The notes: generated from the sequence alone by a model not told the origin. 64,000 bases of DNA from Muraenolepis orangiensis (GCA_027704905.1 CM051002.1:15461943-15525942), one strand, 5' to 3'. Counted from the stretch's first letter, positions 29,888 to 39,540 are shown. Made by a program: numbers and translations.

Positions 29888-30709
29888 ATGGATCCGGCCT
29901 TAAGGGAGTTGCTGACAACAGTGTTGCAGGGGCAACAAACATTACAGAAGGCCGTCACACAGCTCTGTGAGCGCGCAGCGCAAAGGACTCCGGGAAAGCG
30001 GCCGAGAGAGGAATGGGCCCACGTGTTGGCTCCGCAATCGCCGGAGGACGCCGCTCCGCACCCGCCGGAGGACGCCGCTCCGCACCCGCCGGAGGACGCC
30101 GCTCCGCAACCGCCGGAGGACGCCGCTCCGCAACCGCCGGAGGACGCCGCTCCGCAACCGCCGGAGGACGCCGCTCCGCAACCGCCGGAGGACGCCGCTC
30201 CGCACCCGCCGGAGGACGCCGCTCCGCACCCGCCGGAGGACGCCGCTCCGCACCCGCCGGAGGACGCCGCTCCGCACCCGCCGGAGGACGCCGCTCCGCA
30301 ACCGCCGGAGGACGCCGCTCCGCAACCGCCGGAGGACGCCGCTCCGCACCCGCCGGAGGACGTCGCTCCGCTTTCACTGGAGGACAACACGAGGCCCCGG
30401 ATCATCGACTGGGACGCCGACGGTCCAGAGGAGCGGGGTTGGCCCCCGCGCCGCAACTGTCGGGATCGGTGGTTTGTCCTCAAATGCCACCGGGAATACC
30501 CCTTCAAGCCGGGTTGGACGCCAGGAGGCGCCCGTGGAGGAGGGGGATACTACCGACAGGTGGTACCGAACTTTGCGTGGGAACGCAGATGCCCTGTCCC
30601 GAAGGTCAGAAGGCCTGTAGTCTGGGCCTGCCAAGGGTGCTCTGAAGATGAGGGGAAGGATATGTGGTACCCCAAGCTACCCTTGGGGTCCCACCAGGGC
30701 AAAGTATAG
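29888..30709 (+). CDS. gag-like ORF with a 24-bp coding repeat
   Basis: The 273-codon ORF begins M-D-P-A-L-R-E-L-L with a short helical, Gln-rich N-terminus typical of fish gypsy Gag starts. Then come about 13 tandem copies of an eight-residue unit P-E-D-A-A-P-(H/Q)-P (about residues 52-160), and a basic, Trp-containing tail. In the second frame the 3' part (about 30560-30620) reads G-N-A-D-A-L-S-R-R, the motif at the end of gypsy RNase H. So the interior joins a Gag start to the pol end by a large deletion. It has no zinc knuckle. Translation is possible but unproven. Confidence 0.6.
   Translation: MDPALRELLTTVLQGQQTLQKAVTQLCERAAQRTPGKRPREEWAHVLAPQSPEDAAPHPPEDAAPHPPEDAAPQPPEDAAPQPPEDAAPQPPEDAAPQPPEDAAPHPPEDAAPHPPEDAAPHPPEDAAPHPPEDAAPQPPEDAAPQPPEDAAPHPPEDVAPLSLEDNTRPRIIDWDADGPEERGWPPRRNCRDRWFVLKCHREYPFKPGWTPGGARGGGGYYRQVVPNFAWERRCPVPKVRRPVVWACQGCSEDEGKDMWYPKLPLGSHQGKV
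30044..30366. repeat. 24-bp tandem repeat inside the gag-like ORF
   Basis: Units gccggaggacgccgctccgc plus four bases, alternating aacc/accc, 13-14 copies. All three plus frames stay open because 24 is divisible by 3 and no stop occurs. Confidence 0.95.
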
Positions 30710-31069
30710 GAGACTTACCTTTGGTTACGTTGTGGGAGGCGTATATCTCCCAAGGGAGATACTTGGAGGGCTTTAGGACCCGGGGGAAGGCGAACGAGAT
30801 CCCGGAGTGAAACCCCCAGCTGACAACAATCAACACCTGAGTGAATCAGGTGCTTAAAAGCACACAGGTAGAGGGTTGCTAAGAAGAAGAGAAGGGGGGT
30901 GAGAGGACCGAGCCCTTGCGGCCGAGAGGTCCCGTGATATGCTGCTATGCTGTTATGCTGTTCTGTTGTTCTACTGGTTTCAGTTGTGATGCGAAGAAAT
31001 AAAAGGATATTCTTCGTTTAACCCTCAAAAACCCGCTGTTGTTTGCCTCCTTGAGCGTGGGCGCTCACA
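30663..31069 (+). repeat. 3' LTR of the short gypsy element
   Basis: Starts tgtggtaccccaagc and otherwise matches the 5' LTR. Confidence 0.85.
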
Positions 31070-31605
31070 ATATATATATACACATTATTTATCATATACC
31101 ATATTACTATCATATAATAGGCTATATGCGCTAAGCTGTGTGAAGTACTTCCGGCTTCAAGTTATACGAGTAAACCTCTTCCGGTATATTTGTTTACTTC
31201 CAACTAGCTAGCTACTGCTCCTGAGGTAATATTTCGCCATGAATTCCCATAAGAAAATGCGTTTTCAAAAACAGGAGAAGAAATACATTGTTGTGTTCCA
31301 CTTTGTTCGGCATCATCGAAATGTAATTAATGGTATTTAGAGTTTCCATGGCTTTCCAACCCATCCCGACCTGAGAACAACCCGACGCGGACATCCGATT
31401 CCAAACGTTAGACCGAAGTTGTGCTATTCAGCTAACTGTTTGACATCGACCAAAGTAAACATCAGTTAAACTATAAAGAATCCTATCGTAAGTCTTAATA
31501 AAAAGGTTAATGTGCCTACCGCATGACCGCTGCAGCCTGTCATGCATACGAGATGAGAGATTGGCTTAGTTGTTACAGCTAACATTATTTTGGTGACCGT
31601 GTATC
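31070..31605. other. intergenic within the inverted segment
   Basis: AT-rich start, then unremarkable sequence. No gene seen. Confidence 0.4.
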
Positions 31606-31613
31606 ATCTAGGT

Positions 31614-33331
31614 CAGGGGTTCCCAACCTTTTTCACCCAGAGCCCCCCCAAATGACCCCCCCCCCCCCCAACTTTGAAACTTTAATTAACGCTAGGCAAG
31701 GCAAGGCAACAGCGTTAATTTGAGTTTCAAAGTCTCAAAAATGCTACAACTACTGTCACAAACTGGATGAATGTAAAGTATTTCGTTAAAGGAGGATGAA
31801 AGCGTAATTAAGGAGCACTATTGGAGTGACTTTGATGGGTATTGGACTCGGGATTATTTAATTTGGATGCCCACTGTATGAATAAATTAAAGGACGGCGC
31901 AAGTGGAAACAATTCGCAAAGAGATTAAACTGTTTAAAACACATACTCAAAGTAAGCCGGATTTTGCCGATGTGTTTATGTGGATTCAAAAGTCGTAAAT
32001 AATCTACAAAATGGAGGATACCGATTTGATCGGAGCAACTGTGACAAATAATCCAACTGAAACCGACACCTTACGCGCAGAAGAAACATTTCTATTAAAG
32101 AAAAAATGATACATTTCTGTCTTTTTATGCCTTTATTAGCTACTAACTTGCAATTGTATGCATCATATTTATTAAAAATTTCGAAGAACAGGACACTTCA
32201 AAATAATAGACTATGCCTAATAAAAAGAATCCACTGCAGTAAAAATGTCCTCACCCCGGGTGGTAGTGGTAAGGTTGACTGACATAAGAATGTCCTGCTT
32301 CAAATCTTCCCCATCGATATATTGCACATAAACGATGAGCACAGCCTCGTTTGCTACAGTTGTAGTTTCATCAAGTTGTATGGCAAATGGCCCCTTTCCA
32401 AGCTTTTCGAGCAGCTGCAGCTCGCAGTTACTTGCCATCTTGTCAATTCTGTCTTTCACCGTATTGTTTGACAGTGGTACAGTTTTTAGCTTCTCCGCCA
32501 CCTGCGGGCCGCACAGTTTCTCAACCATTTTAATGCAAGCTGGCTTAATGAGCTGCTCGCCAATGTTGTGCGGTTTCTTTGCCTTTGCTATTAAAAGTGC
32601 ACATTCAAAAGAGGCCTCGGTGGCCTTCTGTACATCGCTGCCAGCCCTAACAAACGCTGTTCTGATATCCTTTGGCTTGTTTGCCTTTGCAAGCTGTTGT
32701 TTCTTTATGAAAAAGTCCCGATCACGCCCGACCGTTTCTGGGTGCATGGTCTGTTGGTGTCTCTTCATTTTGCAGGGTTTCATGCTGTCGTTGGCTAGCT
32801 TCTCTCTGCATATCACACACTCTGGGCGGGTTTTGTCCGTTCCCTCCATGAAACCTAAGTTAAGATAGCTCTCTAGGTAGGTCCTGATTTTCTTTTTGAT
32901 TGCAGATGAGCTGTCATCTCCTTTACGTTTTTCAGACATTTTTAGACAAAATATTCACCTTATGAAGTTGGTCGCTAGCTAGCAAGCACAGCAAACTGTT
33001 ACTACTACAGAAGCTGACACAGTAACGTCAATGTTGGCGCGAATCGGAGGAGTATCAGATTAATTTGTAGAATTTTTATTAAAATTAATTAATCAATTAA
33101 TTTCTATATTTTATTGTAATGTAGAGACAAGGCTTTTAGCGACAATCATGTATTGCGTTACAATTATATGTAAAAAAAATAAAACAAATAAAAAATTAAA
33201 AATTAAAAAATTAAAATATTTTTAAAGTCTAAATATGATATTAGGCCTCAAATCATCTGAGGCCTGGCGCCCCCCCTGCGATCTTTGGCGCCCCCCCAAG
33301 GGGGGCGCGCCCCCCAGGTTGGGAACCACTG
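31614..33331 (-). mobile_element. non-autonomous hAT transposon, copy 2 (inverted)
   Basis: Termini are caggggttcccaacc and ggttgggaaccactg. It is 1718 bp and oriented opposite to copy 1. Outside flanks are ATCTAGGT (31606-31613) and GTGTAGAG (33332-33339), the reverse complements of the left and right flanks of copy 1 respectively. Confidence 0.92.
32217..32939 (-). pseudogene. truncated hAT transposase, copy 2
   Basis: The 240-codon ORF is nearly identical to copy 1 at both ends and keeps the 86-codon segment lost there (K-A-T-E-A-S-F-E-C-A-L-L-I-A-K through L-G-K-G-P-F-A-I-Q-L-D-E-T-T). That segment is the conserved hAT region leading to the first catalytic Asp (L-D-E-T-T). It ends at the same D-S-F-Y stop as copy 1. 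So the 3' deletion removing the rest of the transposase predates both insertions. Confidence 0.85.
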
Positions 33332-33339
33332 GTGTAGAG

Positions 33340-33740
33340 CACATCTTTGTACCTCTCCAGTTTCTTTATGAATATGCAGGACAGCTCTTAAATATGTAAA
33401 TATATATTTTTATGTTCATTTTATGTACATTTTTATTGTATATAGTATTTTTTTATAGCATTGTTTAAAAAAAATGGGGAGTAAGCATTCCATTGTACTT
33501 GCAAATGGCCAATAATGCACTTTGACCACTACAATAAAAGTTGTGGTACATTTGTTTTTCTGTCATTCTCCTCTGTCAGAGGTCAGGTCCATTATGAATG
33601 AGCTGGGTCATGTCCTCAACTGGACACGTCAGTGTCCCGTCCCGTCCCGTCCCGTCCACGTCCCCACGACACTGGTGCTGTATCGCAGAACTCAGAACTC
33701 CAATTCAAACCTTTCGAATTTAGAATTTGAAATTCATTTC
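33340..33740 (+). mobile_element. LINE 3' UTR pieces
   Basis: cacatctttgtacctctcca to about 33400 matches 39733-39790. 33475-33520 repeats the atggggagtaagcattcc tail. 33560-33650 matches the reverse complement of 27815-27930. Confidence 0.6.
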
Positions 33741-33749
33741 AGAACACCA

Positions 33750-34084
33750 AATTGCCTATAAGAATACAGCTGTCAACACATGATGAAGTTCGGCGTTCAG
33801 AATATAGCCGTTCAGAATATAGCCGTCCGTCGCTGGACAGACGATGCCGTACTACACTACAATCACTGACTGGAGTGTATTCAAGACCACTGACCTTAAT
33901 GTGTATGCAGATAATGTCACAGCATACATTAACAAGCTAGTGGAAGAATGCATCGCGACCAGGTCTGTTCGCTCATTTCCGAACCGCAAACCATGGATGA
34001 ATGCTGACATACAGAACAAACTTAAGGAAGTACCGCTTTCACAACAGGTGACTCCGATCTCTACAAGAAGGCCAAGTACGAACT
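33750..34084 (+). pseudogene. Rex1/L2-like LINE, 5' piece interrupted by another LINE
   Basis: One frame reads D-W-S-V-F-K-T-T-D-L-N-V-Y-A-D-N-V-T and later F-P-N-R-K-P-W-M-N-A-D-I, the linker between endonuclease and RT in this fish LINE family. It runs into A-K-Y-E-L and stops at the insertion point at 34084. It resumes at 37268. Confidence 0.8.
34074..34084 (+). repeat. target-site duplication, left (aagtacgaact)
   Basis: The identical 11-mer occurs at 37268-37278 on the other side of the inserted LINE. Confidence 0.9.
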
Positions 34085-37000
34085 GGAGGAGAAGACGACA
34101 GCCTCCACGCGGCCTCCTCTGCAAGTAACGAGAGATGGTGAAAGACCAGCTCGTGAAACCAATGTCGCCACCCAATCATCGTCAAGCTGACAGACCAAGG
34201 CGTAAAAAGTCGGGGGGATGCAAGTCCACGCCAGGACGGGTATCCATCCCGACGGTCGACCACCAAGGTCTGGCAGTGCTCCAGCTAAACGTAGAGGGCC
34301 TCACCAACGCCAAACTCGAGATCATAAGTCACCTCGCCGACTCCCACAAGGTTGCAGCTGTCCTCCTACAGGAAACCCACTGTATGGTTGAAGACACCCT
34401 CAAGCTGCCCGGGTTCCACCTAGCTGGTTCCATCCTCAGCAGACATCACGGTATTGCGACCTTTGTGAGGTCTGATCTGGGGTGGACAGCCACTGGCCAA
34501 TCTCCACCAAGTGCCAGCGTTGAGTGGCTGTCCACCAAGATACAGGCAACATCTGTTGTAAATGTGTACAAGCCTCCACCATCTACACTGACCGTGTCGG
34601 CCCTCCCGCTTGCCCAGGCACCTGCCATCTATGCAGGGGACTTTAACTGCCAGCACACTGACTGGGGATACTCCCACACTACACCAGACGGAGAGACGCT
34701 GTGTGAGTGGGCCTCCAACGCCAATGCTCAGCTCCTGTTCGACCCCAAAGAGCCACCAAGTTTCCACTCTTCAAGATGGAACACCTTCACCAACCCAGAC
34801 CTCGCATTTGCTGTATGCCACAACAGCGACCCAATTCCGGAGAGACAGGTCATTGATAGGTTCCCCCGGTCACACCACCGACCGTCTGTCATCAAAGCCC
34901 CCTCACTGGTGCAGCCGGTAGAGGGTAAACCTGTCCGTAGGTGGAACTTCCGGAAGGCCAACTGGCAGGCATTCACCACGGAGACAGAGAGAACATCAGC
35001 CTGTCTCCCGGACCCAGACATTGCTGATGTGGACTCAGCATATGCAGCCTACTGCGAAGTTCTCCTAAGTGCAGCAAAGAAGACGATCCCTCGCGGCTAC
35101 AATGCGAGCTACATCCCGGGCTGGGACGAAGAGTGCAACCACCTCCTGCGTGAACATCAGCAGGCTGGCTCAAGGGAGGATGTGGAAGCGACTGCAACGG
35201 CACTACTCCACAAGCTGGACGCCACCCGAAGGGCCAGATGGACTGAAACCGTTGAGTCAATCGATTTCACCCATTCCAGCCGTAAGGCGTGGCAGACCAT
35301 CAACCAGCTCACTGGCAGGAAAACAACACCCCCCAAGTGCCCTGTGACAGCAGATGCCATTGCAGCCCAGCTCCTGAAGAACAGCCAATTCCAAGGTTCA
35401 GATAAGAACTTCGCCCGCTCTACACTGTGCGAGATATCTTCCCTCTCTAGGGCATCCAGTGTCGATGTTGACATGTCCGGACAGTTTACAACAGCTGAAC
35501 TTAGGGCGGCCATCGGCAACCTTAGGCAAGGCAAGTCCCCGGGGCATGACAACATCCACCCAGAGTTCGTGACCCACCAGAGTGAGACAACATCTGCCTG
35601 GCTGTGCTCTTTTTTCTCATCCTGCTTCCAGAGGTCCAAACTGCCGAAGACCTGGCGCCGTGCTGCTGTTATCGCCCTGCTGAAACCAGGCAAAACTGCG
35701 GAAGACCCTAAGGCCTACAGACCCATCTCGCTGCTCTGCGTCCCATTCAAGATACTGGAGAGGATGATCCTCAGCCGCATAGAGCCAGTAGTGGACCCAC
35801 AGCTTCCAAGGGAACAGGCTGGTTTCCGGCGGGGCAGGTCAACAGTAGATCAGGTAACCCTGCTCACCCAGGACATCGAGGACAGCTTTCAGGCCAAAGA
35901 GAAAGTTGGGGTTGTGTTGCTTGACCTAACAGCCGCATATGACACCGTCTGGCACCGTGGACTTCACCTGAAGCTGCTGAGGACTATCCCAGACCGGCAT
36001 ATGGTGAAGTTCATAATGGAGATGCTGTCCAACCGCAGCTTCATCCTCCGAACCAGCGATGGCCAGCGAAGCAGACTGAGGAGATTGAGAAACGGGGTGC
36101 CACAGGGGTCTGTCCTCTCACCACTGCTGTTCAATATTTACATCCACGACCTCCCGGAGACAACATCCAGACAATATGGTTACGCGGATGATCTGGCCAT
36201 CATGCTGCGTCGAACAACATGGTCAGCGGTGGAACAGGGTCTCAACCAGGACATGGGCATCTTGGCTGCCTACCTGCGCAAGTGGCGTCTGCAGCTCAGT
36301 ACTGGGAAGACTGTGTCGGCCGCATACCACCTGTGCAACAGAGAGGCCAAAAGGGAACTGTCGGTGTCCGTCGACAACAAGCGTCTGGAGCACCAACTAG
36401 CCCCCAAGTACCTCGGTGTTCGGCTGGACAGGACACTGTCCTACAAACGGCACCTTGAGGAAGTGAGAGCCAAAGTGACAGCAAGGGTCTCGCTTATCCG
36501 CCGCCTTGCTGGCACAACCTGGGGTGCCTCCGCCAGGACACTACGAATCTCCACACAAGCCCTGGTGTTCTCTGCTGCCGAATACTGCGCCCCAGTCTGG
36601 AGTAGAAGCCCACATGTGAAGAAGGTTGATCCTATCATCAACAATGCCCTTCGGATCATAACCGGTTGCCTAAAGCCCACCCCCGTGTCCTACCTGCCAG
36701 TCCTAGCGGGAATTGCCCCGGCCGGTCTCCGACGAGAGGCCGCTATCCTCGCACTTGCAAGGAAAGCCCAAGAACATGACTGGCATATCCTGCACGAAAC
36801 AACAACAAAGGCAGCGCCCCCAAGCAGACTCAAGTCCCGTCACCCCTACAACAGGACAGCACAAGAGATGCTTGGTTCCATCCCTGAGGACCTGTCTACA
36901 AGGGCATGGCTAGCAACTTCCTGGAAGCAGGAATGGGAGTCGGCTGAGCCCACACGTCTGCACCATCACATCCAAGATCCGGGAGATGGAGTCGAAGGAG

Positions 37001-37267
37001 AACATCTACCACGCCGGCATTGGACCCTGCTGAACCGCCTCCGTACTGGGGTTGGTCGCTTCAAAGCGTCCATGAAGGAGTGGGGCCTGGCAGACAGCGC
37101 AGTATGTGAGTGTGGCGAGCCTGAGCAGACTGCCGACCACATAATCACCACCTGTCCTCTGTACAGACCTCCTTCAGAGGCTGGCCTCTTCCATGTGGGA
37201 CCAGAGACGAGAGCGTGGCTTTGTGACACTGAGCTGGACATATGATGATGATACACGAAAGAAGAAG
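34085..37267 (+). mobile_element. Jockey-like LINE, nested, uninterrupted ORF
   Basis: 3183 bp bounded by an 11-bp target duplication. It has a 50-bp 5' leader, one long ORF, and a very short 3' end with gatgatgat and aag repeats instead of a poly-A tail. No ORF1 is present, so it is either 5'-shortened or a one-ORF type. Confidence 0.85.
34135..37245 (+). CDS. APE endonuclease-reverse transcriptase of the Jockey-like LINE
   Basis: The ORF has 1036 codons without a break. The N-terminal APE-like endonuclease spans about residues 46-250: N52 in L-Q-L-N-V-E-G, E80 in L-Q-E-T-H, D169 and N171 in G-D-F-N-C. The terminal S-D-H motif reads S-H-H (residues 246-248), so the Asp that orients the catalytic His is lost. 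RT spans about 470-760: G-K-S-P-G-H-D-N-I, Y-R-P-I-S-L-L, L-D-L-T-A-A-Y-D-T-V, G-V-P-Q-G-S-V-L-S-P-L-L-F and Y-A-D-D (683-686). The C-terminus has a zinc-binding pattern C-x-C-x8-H-x4-C (991-1007), common in Jockey-like and related invertebrate LINEs. It nicks target DNA and reverse-transcribes its RNA. The open frame suggests recent insertion, and the Asp loss suggests impaired nicking. Confidence 0.9.
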   Translation: MVKDQLVKPMSPPNHRQADRPRRKKSGGCKSTPGRVSIPTVDHQGLAVLQLNVEGLTNAKLEIISHLADSHKVAAVLLQETHCMVEDTLKLPGFHLAGSILSRHHGIATFVRSDLGWTATGQSPPSASVEWLSTKIQATSVVNVYKPPPSTLTVSALPLAQAPAIYAGDFNCQHTDWGYSHTTPDGETLCEWASNANAQLLFDPKEPPSFHSSRWNTFTNPDLAFAVCHNSDPIPERQVIDRFPRSHHRPSVIKAPSLVQPVEGKPVRRWNFRKANWQAFTTETERTSACLPDPDIADVDSAYAAYCEVLLSAAKKTIPRGYNASYIPGWDEECNHLLREHQQAGSREDVEATATALLHKLDATRRARWTETVESIDFTHSSRKAWQTINQLTGRKTTPPKCPVTADAIAAQLLKNSQFQGSDKNFARSTLCEISSLSRASSVDVDMSGQFTTAELRAAIGNLRQGKSPGHDNIHPEFVTHQSETTSAWLCSFFSSCFQRSKLPKTWRRAAVIALLKPGKTAEDPKAYRPISLLCVPFKILERMILSRIEPVVDPQLPREQAGFRRGRSTVDQVTLLTQDIEDSFQAKEKVGVVLLDLTAAYDTVWHRGLHLKLLRTIPDRHMVKFIMEMLSNRSFILRTSDGQRSRLRRLRNGVPQGSVLSPLLFNIYIHDLPETTSRQYGYADDLAIMLRRTTWSAVEQGLNQDMGILAAYLRKWRLQLSTGKTVSAAYHLCNREAKRELSVSVDNKRLEHQLAPKYLGVRLDRTLSYKRHLEEVRAKVTARVSLIRRLAGTTWGASARTLRISTQALVFSAAEYCAPVWSRSPHVKKVDPIINNALRIITGCLKPTPVSYLPVLAGIAPAGLRREAAILALARKAQEHDWHILHETTTKAAPPSRLKSRHPYNRTAQEMLGSIPEDLSTRAWLATSWKQEWESAEPTRLHHHIQDPGDGVEGEHLPRRHWTLLNRLRTGVGRFKASMKEWGLADSAVCECGEPEQTADHIITTCPLYRPPSEAGLFHVGPETRAWLCDTELDI

Positions 37268-37278
37268 AAGTACGAACT
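37268..37278 (+). repeat. target-site duplication, right (aagtacgaact)
   Basis: Matches 34074-34084. The host LINE reading frame continues through it as K-Y-E-L-R-K-A-I-K-K. Confidence 0.9.
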
Positions 37279-38705
37279 CAGAAAAGCCATCAAGAAGGGT
37301 AAATTGGATTACAAAAACGAATTGGAATTACAGTTCGGGGGCTCTGACACCAGACGTATGTGGCAAGGTCTGAGGGTCCTCTCCAACTACAAGGGGAGCT
37401 CAGGGGCAGTCACCAACAACGACTCTACCCTACCAGACGAGTTAAACTATTTTTTTGCTCGCTTTGAAAGGGACCATTAGCCGACCAACAACTTGAACAT
37501 CAGCCCAGAGGACTACGTACTGTCCGAGTCCGAGGTACGCAGAATCTTCAGGAGGGTGAAGGCAGGGAAGGCAGGGAAGGCAGCCGGCCCAGACGGAGTT
37601 CCATCCCGCGTCTTCAAGACCTGCGCTGACCAGCTGGCTCCTGTGTTCACCGACATCTACAATGCATCACTGCAACAGTCTGTCGTCCCAGCATGCTTCA
37701 AAGCGACAACCATTGTGCCGTTACCCAAAAAGACCAAGGTAGCATGCCTCAATGATTATCGTCCAGTGGCTTTAACACCCATAGCCATGAAGTGCCTGGA
37801 GAAACTTGTCATGTCGCATATAAACTTGTCCATCCCTAGACCCACTCCAGTTTGCATACAGACCAAACAGGTCTGTAGACGATGCCATTTCCCTGGCACT
37901 ACACACGGCCCTGCAGCACCTAGACAGGAGGGACACCTACGTCAGACTGCTGTTCATTGACAGCTCAGCGTTCAACACCATCGTTCCCTCCAAGTTGGTC
38001 CTGAAACTGAGGGACCTAGGTCTGGGCGCCCCGATCTGTAACTGGATTATTGACTTCCTGACGGGCAGGCCTCAAGTGGTGAAGATTGGGAACAACATCT
38101 CATCCACTCTGGTCCTCAACACCAGAGCACCCCAAGGCTGCTGCCTCAGTCCCCGGCTGTACTCGCTGTACACACGACTGTACTGCCACGCACAGCAATA
38201 ATCGGATTATCAAGTTTGCAGACGACACCACAGTCATCGGCTTGATAAGCGAGGGCGATGAGATGGAGTACAGAGATGAGGTGGTCCGGCTGACGCGATG
38301 GTGTGAGGACAACAGCCTCGCACTGAATGTCAGCAAGACCAAGGAGCTCATCGTGGACTTCAGGAGTTTCCTGGGAATACAGATTTCCGATGACCTTGCG
38401 TGGACACGCAACACGGAGGTCATGCTGAAGAAGGCACACCAGCGCATCTGTGCTCTGCGGTGCATCAGAAAAAGTGGTATAGGCCAGAGGTGGCTAGTGA
38501 ACTTCTACCGTGGCACCGTAGAGAGCGTCCTGACGGGTGGCGTCACTGTGTGGTACGGCAACACCACTGCACAGGACAAGAAAGCCATCCAGAGGGTTGT
38601 GAGGACAGCAGAGAAGATCATCGGGTGTGCACTTCCATGCATTGAGGAGATCTTTAGGACCAGATGTCGGAAGAAGGCCATGTCCATCATAAAGGTGTCA
38701 GGATT
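37268..38705 (+). pseudogene. Rex1/L2-like LINE, RT part after the insertion
   Basis: It resumes with M-W-Q-G-L-R-V-L-S-N-Y-K, a stop near 37478, then RT motifs A-A-G-P-D-G-V-P, Y-R-P-V-A-L-T-P-I, a frame change near 37840, F-I-D-S-S-A-F-N-T-I, A-P-Q-G-C-C-L-S-P, F-A-D-D-T-T-V-I-G, and the C-terminal W-Y-G-N-T-T / R-V-V-R-T-A-E-K-I-I-G. It ends abruptly near S-I-I-K-V-S-G at a minisatellite. At least three frame breaks make it dead. Confidence 0.85.
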
Positions 38706-38724
38706 GGCAGTTCTGCCTCCCCGC

Positions 38725-38999
38725 GTTCACAGCCCTCGCCCAGGTAGCCACGCCCCCTTATCACGTCCCGCATTCCTGTCACCATTTCCCCAGCCCTGGT
38801 CCAGGTAGCCACGCCCCCTATCATGTCCCACATTCATGTCACCGTTTCCCCAGCCCTCGTCCTGATAGCCACGCCCCCTATCACGTCCCGCATTCATGTC
38901 ACCGTTTCCCCAGCCCTGGTCCAGGTAGCCATGCCCCCTATCACGTCCCGCATTCCTGTCACCCTTTCCCCAGCCCTCATCCAGGTAGCCACGCCCCCT
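38725..38999. repeat. 60-bp minisatellite, 4-5 copies
   Basis: The unit contains ccaggtagccacgcccccta, then tcacgtcccgcattcctgtc and accgtttccccagccctg. Copies are 85-95% alike by eye. It abuts an LTR at 39000. Confidence 0.9.
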
Positions 39000-39540
39000 T
39001 GTTAGTTCTCTCCCGCAGCTGCAGTGCATCACCGTGATCTTCCCCCTCATGTTTTCCTGCCCGTCTGATTGGCTGCCTGGGACCTCATTGTTTCCACCTG
39101 TTATGTTCCTTGTGTTTAAATAGGCGGCGTCTTCTTTTGTTCGTCGCCAGTTGTTTGTTAGGCTCGTACTTGTTTCACGTTTTGAGACTTGCTACTTGTT
39201 TCATGTTAGAGTTCTTCGTCATGTTTCCACATCATGCCACCGTCAGGTTTGTTTGTAATTAGGTCTTTTGCTTTTGAGGATTTTTGTATTACTGCATTTT
39301 TCCAGTAAAGACTTGTCATCGAGTCTTGCATTTGGGTTCACCTCCGAAGTCCCCGTTCCTCATTCCCCGCGTCTCTCGTGACAGAATGAACTGGCGACGA
39401 ACAAAAGAAGACGCCGCCTATTTAAACACAAGGAACATAACAGGTGGAAACAATGAGGTCCCAGGCAGCCAATCAGACGGGCAGGAAAACATGAGGGAGA
39501 AGATCACGGTGATGCGCTGCAGCTGCGGGTAGAACTAACA
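39000..39540 (+). mobile_element. LTR with an inverted copy of its own 5' end (fold-back)
   Basis: 39000-39383 has LTR hallmarks: TG...CA ends (tgttagtt, gtgaca), a tttaaatag TATA-like box near 39115, and agtaaa near 39305. 39393-39540 is the reverse complement of its first about 150 bp and ends aactaaca. The result is a hairpin with arms of about 150 bp. No PBS, PPT or coding sequence is seen. Confidence 0.75.

Larger units (their letters stand above)
29446..31069 (+). mobile_element. short non-autonomous Ty3/gypsy LTR element
   Basis: Two near-identical LTRs (29446-29839 and 30663-31069) flank only 823 bp. Both end gggcgctcaca. A purine tract (gatgaggggaaggata) sits directly before the 3' LTR. 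The 5' LTR lacks 21 bp present at the start of the 3' LTR, consistent with loss between two ggt repeats. It has an extra 9-bp gatatgct-type unit. Flanks on both sides are TA repeats, compatible with an atat target duplication. No RT, protease or integrase remains. Confidence 0.88.

Noticed and set aside
29788..30507. Long minus-strand ORFs over the 24-bp repeat
   Set aside because: They are open only because the repeat has no stops in any frame. The plus frame carries the Gag-like start and so is preferred.
32335..32868. 177-codon plus-strand ORF
   Set aside because: It is the antisense shadow of the hAT transposase ORF on the minus strand.
38823..39050. Minus- and plus-strand ORFs across the 60-bp minisatellite
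   Set aside because: They are periodic peptides imposed by the repeat, with no support as genes.
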